NCBI RefSeq assembly: GCF_037811135.1
Contig: NZ_CP149130.1
Span: forward strand, 3,744,501 to 3,808,500
DNA: 64,000 bases
Origin: Aeromonas rivipollensis
GTDB taxonomy: Bacteria; Pseudomonadota; Gammaproteobacteria; Enterobacterales; Aeromonadaceae
Direction of reading: 5' to 3'
This document shows positions 52,142 through 62,349 of this stretch, piece after piece (the first letter of the stretch is position 1; the number at the start of each line of letters is the position of its first letter). Below the pieces are notes generated by a model, which worked only from the letters and a program-made list of their open reading frames with translations, was not told where the DNA came from and did not search any database. Both the position numbers and the translations under genes were made by a program.

Positions 52142-55100
52142 TCAGTCGAAGTCCGCGTAGGGGGTCAACGGCCGGGGTGGCATGTCGAGATCCCCCTGCC
52201 AGGGCTTGAAGGTGTAGCGCAGGAAGAGGGTGGCATGGCTGGGGGCATAGTCATCCGCCTGCTGGATGTCGATCCGCCCGCCGATGCGCCAGTGCTCGGT
52301 CAGGCGATGCTCCACCACGGCATTCAGGGTATAGCCGAAGCCGCTGCTGCTGCCGCCCTGCACCGGCTCGTTGCGGTCCGGCAAACCGGCTGGCAGCAGG
52401 CCTTCCAGGGGGTAGCGACGGCTGTCGTCGGTGCGGGAGCGGGACCAGGATCCCGAGCCCCCCAGCTCCCATGACCAGTCGGGGGTGCGCTGCCGGTAGC
52501 TGACCGGCACCGAGATCGAGAAGTACCCTTGCGGGCTGTAATAGCCCCCCTGACCCAGGGTATAGCCGCTCAGATCCTGCTGGTAATGCCACAGCATGCT
52601 GCTCAGCCCCACGCTGGCCCGGCGGTTCGTCTCGTTGATGAGCTTGTAGTAGCCGCCCCCCATGAGCCGGGTACGCCAGTTGTCCGGCACGTTCTTGCCC
52701 GTCAGCAGGTGTTGCTGGGCGCTGCCCCAGAAGCCGACGGCGCCCCCCAGATCATGGCTGAGATCGAGGCGAACCCCGTTCGCTCGCACTCCGCCCCAGC
52801 TGATGCCGGTCCCCGGATCCACCGTCCCCGCATAGGAGAGCAGCGAGCTGCTGACGGGCCGCCTAGAGAGGGTGAGCCCCCACCCCAGCTCGCGCCAGTC
52901 TCCCGTGACAGTCGCACCGCCGACCCAGTCCACCACCTCGAAGCCGAGGGGCGTGGTGCCCAGATCGAAGGCCCAGGCCCCCTTGTGCCAGCCCGCCGCC
53001 AGGGTGGTGCCCCGGCTCTGCTGGTGCTCCCCTCCCCGGCAGTCGCGGGCGGCGCAGGTGCCGAACTTCTCCCGGTAGGGGGAGTCCGGCAGCTGGCCCG
53101 CATCCATGTCCACCAGCTCGAGGCGGCCAAAGGCGGTACCGCCAGCCAGGGGGGTATCCAGTTGCATCATCTGGGTCAGGGCCCGCAGATCGGAGACGCC
53201 GCCGGTGCCGCTGGATCCCCAGTAATCGCTGTCGAGGGAGACAGTGGTCTGGCTCTGCCGGTAATGCCTGTCGAGATCGCTGCGCAGCCCGGAGGCCAGC
53301 CACTCCTCGCCGTCGCGACTGCGGGCGAACGCGGTCAGGGCGCCCCCATCCAGATCCTCCCTGGGGGCCAGACCTGCCGCTACCAGTCCCTTGCGATCCC
53401 GCGCCAGGGCGCCCTCGGCGTCGCCGGTGGCGAAACGCTGGCGGGCGGCGTCACGCCAGAACAGGGCCGTCTGCCGGGAGGCGGGCTGCGTCGACACCAG
53501 GGGTTCGTAGCCGGTGAAGATGGCCTGGGCCGTCTCCCCCTCCCCCAGTGCCTGATAGAGGTTTGCCACCTGGCGGTAGTAGTTGAACTCGTCCGGGGGC
53601 AAGGGGCTGACCGGCCAGACCGGCAGCCAGTGGCGAGCCGCGGCCAGATCCCCCCTGGCCTGCGCCAGTTCGGCCATGCCGAGCCTGGCCTCGGGGTGCT
53701 GAGGCGCGTGCGCCAGCACCTCTCGGTAATGGCGCTCGGCCCCGGTGGCATCCCCCCGCTCGGCGGCCCAGCCCGCCAGCATCAGGGTCACCTCATCATC
53801 GGGCTGCAACGGTTGCAGCAGGCGCTCGGCGCCCGCCTCATCCCCTTCCTGGTGCAATTGCCTGGCGTTGGCCAGCAGCTCGCCACGGGCGAGGCGGCGA
53901 TCCAGCTCCTGCATGTCAGTCGACCAGCGCGCAGCCGGCACCTCGGCCAGCACGGCGCGGGCCTGGGACGACTGATCCTGCCCCGACAGGTAGAGGGCTG
54001 TGGCGTAGCGCAGGCTGTCGTTCTGTGGCTGCGCCGCCAAGCGCCCCCGCAGCAGCCGCTCCCCGCCGGCCGCATCCCCGAGACGGGCCTGGGTGGCGGC
54101 GACCCGGTAGGTCAGCCAGACATCATCCGGCATCAGCCCCAGCGCCTCCTGGCGCTGGGCCAGGGCCTGGGGCAGCTTGCCGGCCTGGTCGAGCTGATCG
54201 GCCCGCTCCTGCAACAGCTCGGCCCTGAGCCGCTTGCCCTCGGCCTGCATGGCCGGGGTGCCGTGCCGATCCAGCAGGGCCAGTGCCCGCGCCGGATCCT
54301 GCCCCTTGTAGAGATCGAACAGCCGGGCCAGGGCCCGATCACGGGCTCCCGGCATGGCGAATGCCTTGCGATAGGCGGCCTCGGCCTCGCCGTCGCGATG
54401 ACGGCCCCGCTCGCTGTCTCCCAATCCGAGCCAGGCCTCCGGCTCCTTGCCATCCAGAGCGATGGCGCTGTGATAGCGGGTCGCCGCCGTCTCCCACTGC
54501 TGCTGCTCCATGGCCTGGGAGCCCTGGTTGACCAGCAGCCAGTAGCGGTTGGTGGCCAGCAGGCTGGCCCACTTCTCCTTGTCGGTCACATCGGGATGGC
54601 GCAGCACCCGCTCGAACTGGGCGATGGCGAGGGCGCGCTGATCGTTGCGGGAATAGGCCTGACCCAGGGCCCCCATGAGTTCGGGATCCCCGGGATTGGC
54701 GGCGAGGGCCCGCTGCAGCTCGGCGATGGTGGCCCCGCCGCCGCCGGTACGGGCCAGCGCCAGCTGACGGGAGCGATAGGCCGGAGAAGCCCACTGCGCC
54801 TGCTGGGTGGCGAGCAGCGCCTCGGCCTTGTCAGCCTCCATCTCGGTACTGAAGAGGGCTATGTATTGCTTCAATTCGTCGATGCTCTGGGGCCCGACAG
54901 CCATGACCTCGATGTCCGCCAGCCAGATCTCGGCCGCCTCCCCGCGGCTGTTGTCATCCTGCGCCATCTCCCGCAGCAGCCTCAGGGCCTGCTGGCGCCG
55001 CCCCTCGGCCAGGTAGTGGCGGGCCAGCCCGCTGCGCACCCGTGGCTCACCCGGATATTGCCGGTTCAGGCTCTCCAGCGAGGCCATGCCCCTGGCTCTC

Positions 55101-55585
55101 AGGGCGGGCATGCGCATCTGCAGCAGGGCATATTCCACCGCCACCTCGAGATTGGGGGCCAGCTCCCCCACGAACAGGGAGCGATAGAGGTGCTCGGCCT
55201 CCTCCAGCCGGCCGGCATTGGTCAGCAGCCGCGCCTGTTGCAGTTGCTGGCGCTGGGCCGAGTCGCTCAGGGCAAGATTGGCCATGCCCTGGCGGTAAAT
55301 CGGGGAGTCCGGCGCCAGCTTGCCGAGCCGGGCGAGCAGCGCCTTCGCCTCCCTGGTCTTACCCTGACGCAGGGCCTGGCGCGCCTGGGCCGCCAGCAGT
55401 TCGGGATGATTGGGCTCCACCAGGGAGAGGGAGTAGAGGCTGTTGCTGACGAGATCCTCACGCCCCCTGGCCTCCCCTATCCTGACCTGCTCGAGCAGCC
55501 AGTCCACCGGCTGCACAGCCCCCAGCGCCAGGTTGCCGCTCATCAGGCAGGCGAGCAGGCAACCCAGGGTCAATCTGCTTGGCAT
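52142..55585 (-). CDS. bcsC: Cellulose synthase outer-membrane subunit BcsC
   Basis: Exports cellulose through the periplasm and outer membrane. 1,147 residues from the ATG at 55585 (GGAG six bases upstream, overlapping the end of bcsZ by 16 bases). A signal peptide (about 1-23), a long TPR array (about 30-760: repeated AEHLYRSL, PELMGALGQAY, AEAAYRKAF, LGMAELAQARG) and a C-terminal 16-strand-type barrel (about 800-1147) ending in RYTFKPWQGD and a final aromatic residue. It is the last gene of the operon. Confidence 0.93.
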   Translation of the reverse strand: MPSRLTLGCLLACLMSGNLALGAVQPVDWLLEQVRIGEARGREDLVSNSLYSLSLVEPNHPELLAAQARQALRQGKTREAKALLARLGKLAPDSPIYRQGMANLALSDSAQRQQLQQARLLTNAGRLEEAEHLYRSLFVGELAPNLEVAVEYALLQMRMPALRARGMASLESLNRQYPGEPRVRSGLARHYLAEGRRQQALRLLREMAQDDNSRGEAAEIWLADIEVMAVGPQSIDELKQYIALFSTEMEADKAEALLATQQAQWASPAYRSRQLALARTGGGGATIAELQRALAANPGDPELMGALGQAYSRNDQRALAIAQFERVLRHPDVTDKEKWASLLATNRYWLLVNQGSQAMEQQQWETAATRYHSAIALDGKEPEAWLGLGDSERGRHRDGEAEAAYRKAFAMPGARDRALARLFDLYKGQDPARALALLDRHGTPAMQAEGKRLRAELLQERADQLDQAGKLPQALAQRQEALGLMPDDVWLTYRVAATQARLGDAAGGERLLRGRLAAQPQNDSLRYATALYLSGQDQSSQARAVLAEVPAARWSTDMQELDRRLARGELLANARQLHQEGDEAGAERLLQPLQPDDEVTLMLAGWAAERGDATGAERHYREVLAHAPQHPEARLGMAELAQARGDLAAARHWLPVWPVSPLPPDEFNYYRQVANLYQALGEGETAQAIFTGYEPLVSTQPASRQTALFWRDAARQRFATGDAEGALARDRKGLVAAGLAPREDLDGGALTAFARSRDGEEWLASGLRSDLDRHYRQSQTTVSLDSDYWGSSGTGGVSDLRALTQMMQLDTPLAGGTAFGRLELVDMDAGQLPDSPYREKFGTCAARDCRGGEHQQSRGTTLAAGWHKGAWAFDLGTTPLGFEVVDWVGGATVTGDWRELGWGLTLSRRPVSSSLLSYAGTVDPGTGISWGGVRANGVRLDLSHDLGGAVGFWGSAQQHLLTGKNVPDNWRTRLMGGGYYKLINETNRRASVGLSSMLWHYQQDLSGYTLGQGGYYSPQGYFSISVPVSYRQRTPDWSWELGGSGSWSRSRTDDSRRYPLEGLLPAGLPDRNEPVQGGSSSGFGYTLNAVVEHRLTEHWRIGGRIDIQQADDYAPSHATLFLRYTFKPWQGDLDMPPRPLTPYADFD

Positions 55586-56679
55586 GACTCGCTCCAGCCT
55601 GGCTGCAGGGTGCCGTCCGCGGCGAAGCGATAGCGCCCCTGATCCCAACCTGCGCCAAACAGGGTCAGGACGCTGCCGTAATAGGCGTCGGCCTGCTCAC
55701 CCTGCTGTTTCACCTGCTCACGCAGGCTGGCCAGCATCGGCTGCCCCTGGGAGAGGGGCAGCAGGGCGGCGGCAAAGCCGACCGGTCCCCGCCCCTGGGT
55801 CTGGCCGCTCTGGGTGTCGACCCGCTCGGGGACGGCGCCAAGGGCCGCCGTGCTCTCCAGCATGGGGGCGAAGTGTGCCACCAGGGGCGCCTTGGCGGGA
55901 TCCTCGTCGTTCAGCATGCCGAGCCAGAGATAGACCCGGATGGCGTCATAGCTGCCCTGGGGCCCCTTGTCGGCGGTCACCTGCCAGCCCTTCTCCCCCT
56001 GCCAGTCCACCCAGTCGGGGGCAAAGCCACGGGGGGCGCTGTCGCGCAGCAGCCTCGGCAGTTGCCCACGCATCTCGCGCCAGGGCCCCTGCTGCGCCGC
56101 GAAGCGGGCCAGCAGCTGGGGCGGCAGATAACTCGGGTTCAGGGTCCAGCGCCCCTCCCCCGTATAGCCGTGGGCGCCGGGCAGCAGCACCGGGCCCAGA
56201 CCGGGGACTGTGGCGACCTCCTCCCGGGCGATGCGCCGCAGCAGCAGGGTGCCGATGGACTCGTAGCTGTGGTTGTCCCACAGGCGCCCCGCCTCCAGCA
56301 GGCTGTAGGCTATCCAGAGATCCGAGTCGGACGCGCTGTTCTCATCCAGCACGCCCCAGCTGCCATCCTCCTGTTGGCCCCAGAGCCAGGATGGCAGGAA
56401 GCCGGTGAGATCCCCCCGGGCGAGCCGCCGCTCCGTCCAGTCGAGCAGGCGGGCGAAGGTCTCCCTGTCGTTGTTGACCAGGGCGAAGAAGAGGCCGTAG
56501 CTCTGGCCTTCCGAGGTGGTGATCCGCCGACCGTCGGCCGGATCTATGACCCTCCCCTCCTCGCTGATGTAGTGCTGGCGGAAATGCTGCCACGCCGGCC
56601 AGTCACAGGCCGCCAGGGCAGGCAGGCTACACAGGGCCCAGAGCAGCAGGGCACCACAGGCTTTTTTCATCTGAGTCAT
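55570..56679 (-). CDS. bcsZ: Periplasmic endoglucanase BcsZ (GH8)
   Basis: Endo-1,4-beta-glucanase that trims nascent cellulose and is needed for normal export. 369 residues; signal peptide about 1-23 (LPALAA). Catalytic E57 in TTSEGQSYGLFFAL and the SASDSDLWIAY aspartates (D118/D120) are conserved. Three bp separate it from bcsB. Confidence 0.94.
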   Translation of the reverse strand: MTQMKKACGALLLWALCSLPALAACDWPAWQHFRQHYISEEGRVIDPADGRRITTSEGQSYGLFFALVNNDRETFARLLDWTERRLARGDLTGFLPSWLWGQQEDGSWGVLDENSASDSDLWIAYSLLEAGRLWDNHSYESIGTLLLRRIAREEVATVPGLGPVLLPGAHGYTGEGRWTLNPSYLPPQLLARFAAQQGPWREMRGQLPRLLRDSAPRGFAPDWVDWQGEKGWQVTADKGPQGSYDAIRVYLWLGMLNDEDPAKAPLVAHFAPMLESTAALGAVPERVDTQSGQTQGRGPVGFAAALLPLSQGQPMLASLREQVKQQGEQADAYYGSVLTLFGAGWDQGRYRFAADGTLQPGWSESCQAD

Positions 56680-56682
56680 CTC

Positions 56683-58908
56683 TTAATCTTCCTTCAGGCG
56701 GCTACGGCTGGCACCGGCCAGCAGCACCCGCAGGCCCCAGCCCAGCACCAGCATGCAGAGCAGCGTCAGTCCGGCGAGGCGCAGCGGGTACTCGGCAAAC
56801 AGCTGCCAGACTCGCTCCCACCAGGGCAGATAGCCCACCTCATAACGCTCCCCGACCTCCAGGCTCTTCACCCCGGACTCCCGGATGATGGCCACCGAGC
56901 CCGCGACCTGGCCGCGCAGGGTGGCATTTTGCAGGGTGTTGTTGAGCAAGGTGACCCCGTCCGGACCGTCGGCCAGCAGGGCCACCAGGCTGCGCTGCTC
57001 GTGGGTCGGCGATTGCAGGCCCAGGATGACCGCGATGGCGCGGTTGCCCGTCATGCCGACCCTGGCCTGGGGCTGGCGATCGGCCATGCTGTGCAGCAGA
57101 TCCCCCTGATGCTGGCGAGTCGGCTCATTGACCCAGCTGCGGGTGGCCTGCAGCAGGGCGTCTGGCGCCAGATCCCCCTGAAACTCCTCGGGCAGGGTGC
57201 CGATGAGCAGGGTATCCAGATCGGCGGTGCGGGCCTGCTCCCAGTCATCAAGGACTCGCAGGGAGAGGGCCGGATAACCAGTCTCGGCCCCGATGGCCCC
57301 CACGGCATCGAGCAGGGTGGTGATCTGTGCCGGGTGCGCCCTGGCGGGCATGACCACCTGGCTGTCGGCGAGATCCGCCATCCGGCTGAACGGGAAGCCC
57401 GCATAGGCGAAGGCCTTGAGGTTCGGCATCTCGATGAAGTGGCGATAACCGCTGAAGTCGATGGTGGAGCCATCGTCGATGCGCACCTGATGGGCAGGGG
57501 GCAGCACCAGATCGCAGCGGCCGTTCTCATTGCCCCCCTTCATCTCCCTGGCATATTCAAACGAGAAGCTCAGGCTGTTGGACTGGGTGGTCTTGAGTCC
57601 GGGCATCCGCAGCGCAGTGGCTGCGTCATCGGCAGCAAACCAGAGCGGCAGGGTGAGCAACTGCTCACTCTTGCCCTCACCCGGTTCGAGCGGGAACGAC
57701 TTCATGAACTGACCGTTGACCGCCACGTCCAGGCGGGAGCCGTCCCGCTGGGTCGGCGCCGTGTGGTGGTACTTGAGATCCGTCTTGATGCCGTTGGATC
57801 CCAGCAGATAGAGATCCGGCGGCAACCGCAGCGTCAGGCTCATGGGCCAGAGCCGGTTGCCCGTGGCCTGCAGCTGGCCCGGATAATCGGTCAGTTCGTC
57901 GAACCGCATCTTGCGATCGAGTCGCACCCAGTTGGGGGCGTCATAAGGCTGGCGCGGGGCCAGGGGTTTCACCTCGTCCACCAGCACGCTCTGGCCGCGC
58001 AGCAGCACCTCACCCTGAGCCAGCCCCTTGGCCGCGGTCAGCAGATCCTGCTGATCCCGCCCCAGGATCAGCAGCAGCTTCACATAGGGGTTGTCGGGGG
58101 AGCTGATCATGTCGATGGTCGGTCCCTTCACCTTGGGGTAGTCGACCAGGAAATCGGGGCGGGCGTCATTGGTGGCGAAGATCACGGCGTTGCGATCCGG
58201 CAACTGGTTGATGAGCACAGGGAAGTGCTGACCCCGCCACTGGGCCTTGGTACCGAACCAGGACGCCAGCACGGCCGCCGCCTGCTGTTGCAGGAGCGGG
58301 ACTGTGCCGCTGAACACCATGGGCAGGATCAGCTTGCCATTGTCCCGCACGTCGAGGAACGGCATGGGGAAGAAGGAGAGCTCGTTGCGCACCGGCAGGG
58401 TCTGCAGTTGCAGGCTCAGCTTGCTGTCCCGGTTGACGTTGAGCCACAGGGTGTCGCTCGCCGGGTTCTCGCACACCTTCTGGTAGTGGCCGACGAAGCT
58501 CACCTTGATCCGGTTGAAGTCCTTGGCGTAGCGCGGATCCAGCTCGATGCGGGCATGGGTACGCTCCCCCATCTGCTCCTTGGTGAGGGCGGTGACCCCC
58601 ATCAGCTCGTCATTGAGGTAGACCTTGATCTGGGAGAGCAGCGGCAGCAAGGAGGGGGACGGAGTGAAGTCGAGATCCAGGCTGGCCCGAGTGACCACCT
58701 CGTCCCGCCGCACCGTGAAGTCCGCCTGACCGTCAGGCGCATTGCCACGCAGGGAGAGGGTGCCAGGAGACGAGGACATCTGTTCGAAACTCAGGTCCTG
58801 GCTGCGCACCGGTGCGGGTACCGGCGGCAAGGGACCGCTGGCCTCGGCGGCCAACGCACTCTGCGTCATCAGCAGGAGAGGGATAAGGTAGCGTTGTGGT
58901 TTCATCAT
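56683..58908 (-). CDS. bcsB: Cellulose synthase regulatory subunit BcsB
   Basis: Periplasmic partner of BcsA with a C-terminal membrane anchor. 741 residues: signal peptide (about 1-21), repeated carbohydrate-binding and flavodoxin-like domains, and a TM at about 708-730 (YPLRLAGLTLLCMLVLGWGLRVLL). The start overlaps bcsA by four bases (ATGA type). Confidence 0.94.
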   Translation of the reverse strand: MMKPQRYLIPLLLMTQSALAAEASGPLPPVPAPVRSQDLSFEQMSSSPGTLSLRGNAPDGQADFTVRRDEVVTRASLDLDFTPSPSLLPLLSQIKVYLNDELMGVTALTKEQMGERTHARIELDPRYAKDFNRIKVSFVGHYQKVCENPASDTLWLNVNRDSKLSLQLQTLPVRNELSFFPMPFLDVRDNGKLILPMVFSGTVPLLQQQAAAVLASWFGTKAQWRGQHFPVLINQLPDRNAVIFATNDARPDFLVDYPKVKGPTIDMISSPDNPYVKLLLILGRDQQDLLTAAKGLAQGEVLLRGQSVLVDEVKPLAPRQPYDAPNWVRLDRKMRFDELTDYPGQLQATGNRLWPMSLTLRLPPDLYLLGSNGIKTDLKYHHTAPTQRDGSRLDVAVNGQFMKSFPLEPGEGKSEQLLTLPLWFAADDAATALRMPGLKTTQSNSLSFSFEYAREMKGGNENGRCDLVLPPAHQVRIDDGSTIDFSGYRHFIEMPNLKAFAYAGFPFSRMADLADSQVVMPARAHPAQITTLLDAVGAIGAETGYPALSLRVLDDWEQARTADLDTLLIGTLPEEFQGDLAPDALLQATRSWVNEPTRQHQGDLLHSMADRQPQARVGMTGNRAIAVILGLQSPTHEQRSLVALLADGPDGVTLLNNTLQNATLRGQVAGSVAIIRESGVKSLEVGERYEVGYLPWWERVWQLFAEYPLRLAGLTLLCMLVLGWGLRVLLAGASRSRLKED

Positions 58909-61472
58909 CCTTTCACTGTCTGTGTGGTCGGAGCCCCTGACCGGAAATCCGGCGAGACGCGACGAGGAACGAAAGAGAGCAGCCAGCGAGCCAGCTTCTC
59001 AAACAGGATACAAACAAAGCCGATGGGTGAGGTGCGCGCCAGGCGCCAGTAGGCCCCCCAGCCGAGCAGCGTGATGTCGAGCAGACTGTGGAGCGGGCGA
59101 TCCTTGCCGAGGCGCTGCTGCCACAGGGACCAGGTGTCGGCCCGGGCGAAGGTGCACTGGATGAAGGCGATGTGCTGGGCCTGCGCCATGGGCTCCAGCT
59201 CCAGCCCCAGCTTGCGGCCGAACACCCGCTGCACCTTGGCGGCGAAGGCCTGCTCCCGCTGGCCGTGGCGCAGCAGCAGCCAGACCCTCTCCTTGTCGGC
59301 CAGGGGCAGGGCGTCCTCGAGCAGGACGCCGACCCCGCCATTGGAGTAGTCCTTGAGGGTGCAGGGGTAGAGGTGGCCGTTGGCCAGCTTGATGGCCGCC
59401 GGCATCACCATCTCCACCCTGGGATTGGTGCGCACCTGGCGCGACTCGAACGCCACCGCCAGCGCACCGCCCAGTATGGTCATGTTGTAGAGGGTCCACA
59501 GCATGCCGAGGATCAGGGTCAGCACCTCGTCGGCCGGGCCGGTGCAGATGCGCCAGATGCCAAAGCCCAGCCCGCACAGGTTGAGCAGGATCAGGATCAG
59601 ATAGGGCCTGGAGACCGACAGATCCAGATACAGCTCCTCCGTCATGCCCCCCTTGGCGGTGACGTTGAACTTGCCCTTGTGGGGGGCAAACAGCGCCACC
59701 GTGGTCGGCCGGGCTATGTACCAGGCCAGCACCGTCTCGTAGACCTCCCCCCAGAAGGAGTGGCGCACCTTGCCCTGCAGCCGGGAGTTGGTCAGGGCGC
59801 TGTGGAAGATGTGCGGCAACATGTAGAGGGCGATGGCCGCCGCCGGGGCATAGATGATGTAGGCGTGCAGGATCAGGAAGGCGAGCGGCGCCGTCAGGAA
59901 GATGAGGCGCGGTATGCCCGACAGGAAGTGCAGCATGGCGTTGAAGTAGCAGAGCCGCTGCCCCAGATTGAGCCCCTTGCCAAACAGGGGGTTGTCCAGG
60001 CGCAGGATCTGCACCATGCCGCGCGCCCAGCGGATGCGCTGCCCTATGTGGGCGGAGAGACTCTCGGTGGCCAGCCCCGCCGCCAGGGGGATGCGGATAT
60101 AGGCGGAGGTGTAGCCAAGGCGGTGCAGCCGCAACGAGGTGTGGGCATCCTCGGTGACCGTCTCCACCGCTATGCCGCCGATCTCGTCCAGGGCAGAGCG
60201 CTTGATGACGGCGCAGGAGCCGCAGAAGAAGCTGGCGTCCCACATGTCGTTGCCATCCTGCACCAGGCCGTAGAAGAGGGCCCCCTCGTTGGGCATCTTG
60301 CGAAACCGCTGCAGGTTGTGCTCGAACGGATCGGCGGAGAAGAAGTGATGGGGGGTCTGCACCACTCCGAGTTTGGGATCCCGGTAGAACCAGCCCACCG
60401 TCATCTGCAGGAAGGATCGGGTCGGCAGGTGATCGCAGTCGAAGATGGCGACCAGATCCCCGCTCGCCTGCTTGAGGGCGTGATTGATGTTGCCCGCCTT
60501 GGCGTGCTCGTGGGTCGGCCGCGCCACGTAGCGGATCCCCGCCTCTTCGGCGAAGGCGCGAAACGGCGCCCTATCCCCGTCATCGAGCAGCCAGATGGTC
60601 AGCTTGTCGGCGGGCCAGTCGAGGGCCAGGGCCGCGTAGACAGTGCCCTTGACGATGGCGAGATCCTCGTTGTAGGTGGGGATCATCAGATCCACGCTGG
60701 GCCACTGTGCCGGGTCCGCCGGCAAGGGCGCCGGGGGGCGATTCAGCGGCCAGGCCGTCTGCCAGTAGCCGAGCAGCAGCACTATCCAGGCATAGGTTTC
60801 GGCGGCCAGCAACAGCAGGCCGCAGGTGAGACTGACGGGATCGAACCAGTCCAGGGTGGAGGTGTAGCGCCACCAGATGTAGCGGCAGGAGACGGTGAGG
60901 GAGAGCACCATCATCATCAGCATGGGGTAACGGCCCGGCACGGCGCGCAGTATGAAGGCCATCCCCATCAGCATGATGACGAACACCAGCTGGGCCTCCA
61001 GGGTGAATGGCTGGGTAATGCAGAGCAGGGAGAGGGTGCCTGCCACCGCGCAGAGCAGCACGCTCTTCCAGCGCGCCTCCCGGGGGGTGGCCCTGGCCGC
61101 CGCCAGCCCCCTCTCTTCCTGCCGGATCAGGAAGCGGCCGAGGGCCTGGGTGCCCCATTGCCAGGCCCGCTGCCAGGAGGCGGGCCAGCGCAGGGGGATA
61201 GGCTTGGGGCGGCGCACTATGATCCAGACACTCTGCAGCAGGATCCGCAGGGGATCCCCGACCCGGGGCCGGGCCAGGTGGGGATAGAGCCCCTGGGCGT
61301 GGCCCAGCACCCACTGCCAGCCATGGCGCTCCAGAGGGAAGAGGGTCCAGGCCAGCAGCCACACCAGGGTCAGACCGGCGGACCCCAGCCGGGAGCCGCC
61401 CTGGCGGCGCAGCGCCTGGTAACGCCGGGAGCACCAGAGGCTCGCCGTCGGCGTCAACAGCCGGGCTAGCAT
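58905..61472 (-). CDS. bcsA: Cellulose synthase catalytic subunit BcsA
   Basis: Inner-membrane GT2 synthase that polymerises UDP-glucose and extrudes the chain. 855 residues from the ATG at 61472, which overlaps the bcsQ stop; a longer frame upstream only runs through bcsQ. GT2 motifs: LMIPTYNEDL (about 262), DDGDR, IFDCDH, the VTEDAHTSLRLH catalytic Asp and QRIRWARGM (about 478). The PilZ domain near 680-715 has RTNPR and DYSNGGVG, the RxxxR and D/NxSxxG c-di-GMP site, so synthesis should be c-di-GMP dependent. Confidence 0.95.
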   Translation of the reverse strand: MLARLLTPTASLWCSRRYQALRRQGGSRLGSAGLTLVWLLAWTLFPLERHGWQWVLGHAQGLYPHLARPRVGDPLRILLQSVWIIVRRPKPIPLRWPASWQRAWQWGTQALGRFLIRQEERGLAAARATPREARWKSVLLCAVAGTLSLLCITQPFTLEAQLVFVIMLMGMAFILRAVPGRYPMLMMMVLSLTVSCRYIWWRYTSTLDWFDPVSLTCGLLLLAAETYAWIVLLLGYWQTAWPLNRPPAPLPADPAQWPSVDLMIPTYNEDLAIVKGTVYAALALDWPADKLTIWLLDDGDRAPFRAFAEEAGIRYVARPTHEHAKAGNINHALKQASGDLVAIFDCDHLPTRSFLQMTVGWFYRDPKLGVVQTPHHFFSADPFEHNLQRFRKMPNEGALFYGLVQDGNDMWDASFFCGSCAVIKRSALDEIGGIAVETVTEDAHTSLRLHRLGYTSAYIRIPLAAGLATESLSAHIGQRIRWARGMVQILRLDNPLFGKGLNLGQRLCYFNAMLHFLSGIPRLIFLTAPLAFLILHAYIIYAPAAAIALYMLPHIFHSALTNSRLQGKVRHSFWGEVYETVLAWYIARPTTVALFAPHKGKFNVTAKGGMTEELYLDLSVSRPYLILILLNLCGLGFGIWRICTGPADEVLTLILGMLWTLYNMTILGGALAVAFESRQVRTNPRVEMVMPAAIKLANGHLYPCTLKDYSNGGVGVLLEDALPLADKERVWLLLRHGQREQAFAAKVQRVFGRKLGLELEPMAQAQHIAFIQCTFARADTWSLWQQRLGKDRPLHSLLDITLLGWGAYWRLARTSPIGFVCILFEKLARWLLSFVPRRVSPDFRSGAPTTQTVKG

Positions 61473-62134
61473 GGCTCGTTGCCCCCGGCGCCCAGACACC
61501 AGCTGGCCAGGGAGGCCAGTTCGTGGGCGATCAGGCTGGTGGGGGCATAGCGGCCCACCGGCTGCTTGGCGGCCATGGCTTCGGCCATCGCCTCGTCCCG
61601 GTGCAGACGCAGGCCGAGCAGGGGCAGGCCGGCCGCCTGCCAGAGATCCAGCAGATCCTGCTGCAGGGCCCGGCGACTGCTGAACTGGGTCACCAGCAAT
61701 CGCTCCCCGGCTGCCCAGGCATGGCGATGGAGCCGCACATGGCAGTTGGCATCGGCATTGACTATGGTCAGCAGTCGGCAAGGGAGCGCGTGAACCGGGC
61801 CCAGGGGCAAGTCCAGCAGCACCAGATCATAGCCTTCGAGGGCCTGCAGCCAGTCCCCTGCGGATGCCCCCTGCTGGCCGCCATGGGGCAGCAGATCCAG
61901 CCCCTCCTCATAGTGATGGAGCGCCGATCGCCACTCCAGTGCCGGATCCGCCAGCCGGCTCCAGCCCCTGGCATCGGCATGGGGCAACCCCAGATGGATG
62001 CCAAGCAGGTTGTCATGGCACAGATCCACCGCCAGCACCCGGGCCCCCTGCTCCCGGGCCGCCAGCGCCAGGCCGGCGACCAGGGAGCTGGTGCCCACGC
62101 CGCCACGGATCCCTTGCAGGGCAACGTAATTCAT
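61466..62134 (-). CDS. bcsQ: Cellulose biosynthesis MinD/ParA-like protein BcsQ
   Basis: 222-residue ATPase of the MinD/SIMIBI class that localises the cellulose synthase. Deviant Walker A GIRGGVGTSS (about 8-17) has Thr/Ser but no signature Lys of the GKT type at the usual position, as in many BcsQ/YhjQ proteins; LVLLDLP is the Walker B-like strand. It overlaps bcsR (ATGA) and bcsA. Confidence 0.9.
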   Translation of the reverse strand: MNYVALQGIRGGVGTSSLVAGLALAAREQGARVLAVDLCHDNLLGIHLGLPHADARGWSRLADPALEWRSALHHYEEGLDLLPHGGQQGASAGDWLQALEGYDLVLLDLPLGPVHALPCRLLTIVNADANCHVRLHRHAWAAGERLLVTQFSSRRALQQDLLDLWQAAGLPLLGLRLHRDEAMAEAMAAKQPVGRYAPTSLIAHELASLASWCLGAGGNEPC

Positions 62135-62349
62135 TCAGGCCCCCTCATCTCCAGCTCCGCCAGCAGGGGGAAGCGCTCGCGCAAGGCGACGAGCCGCTCC
62201 CTGAAGGCGATGTCCTGATAGGAGAGACTCACGCCGAAGGCCTGCTGCACCATGGCCACGTCGCTCATCATGCCGCCTTCGACCGGCACACCGAAGGGGG
62301 TTGGCGTCAGGGGTCGTCGTTCACTCTGCATGTCAGCCTCCGGTGTCAT
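62131..62349 (-). CDS. bcsR: Cellulose biosynthesis protein BcsR-like
   Basis: 72 residues. The C-terminal half (VAMVQQAFGVSLSYQDIAFRERLVALRERFPLLAEL) matches the BcsR/YhjR pattern of a helix pair ending PLLAE. The N-terminal 25 residues are Pro-rich. BcsR partners BcsQ in the synthase complex in E. coli. Start and stop overlap the neighbours as ATGA on both sides. Confidence 0.85.
   Translation of the reverse strand: MTPEADMQSERRPLTPTPFGVPVEGGMMSDVAMVQQAFGVSLSYQDIAFRERLVALRERFPLLAELEMRGPE

Noticed and set aside
52529-55633. A 1,034-residue plus-strand frame opposite bcsC
   Set aside because: Antisense shadow of bcsC caused by GC-rich third positions; no recognisable domains.
61473-61781. 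N-terminal extension of BcsA by 103 residues
   Set aside because: The extension is an out-of-frame reading of bcsQ with a low-complexity Pro/Gly/Ala-rich sequence; the ATG at 61472 fits the operon overlap and the BcsA family.
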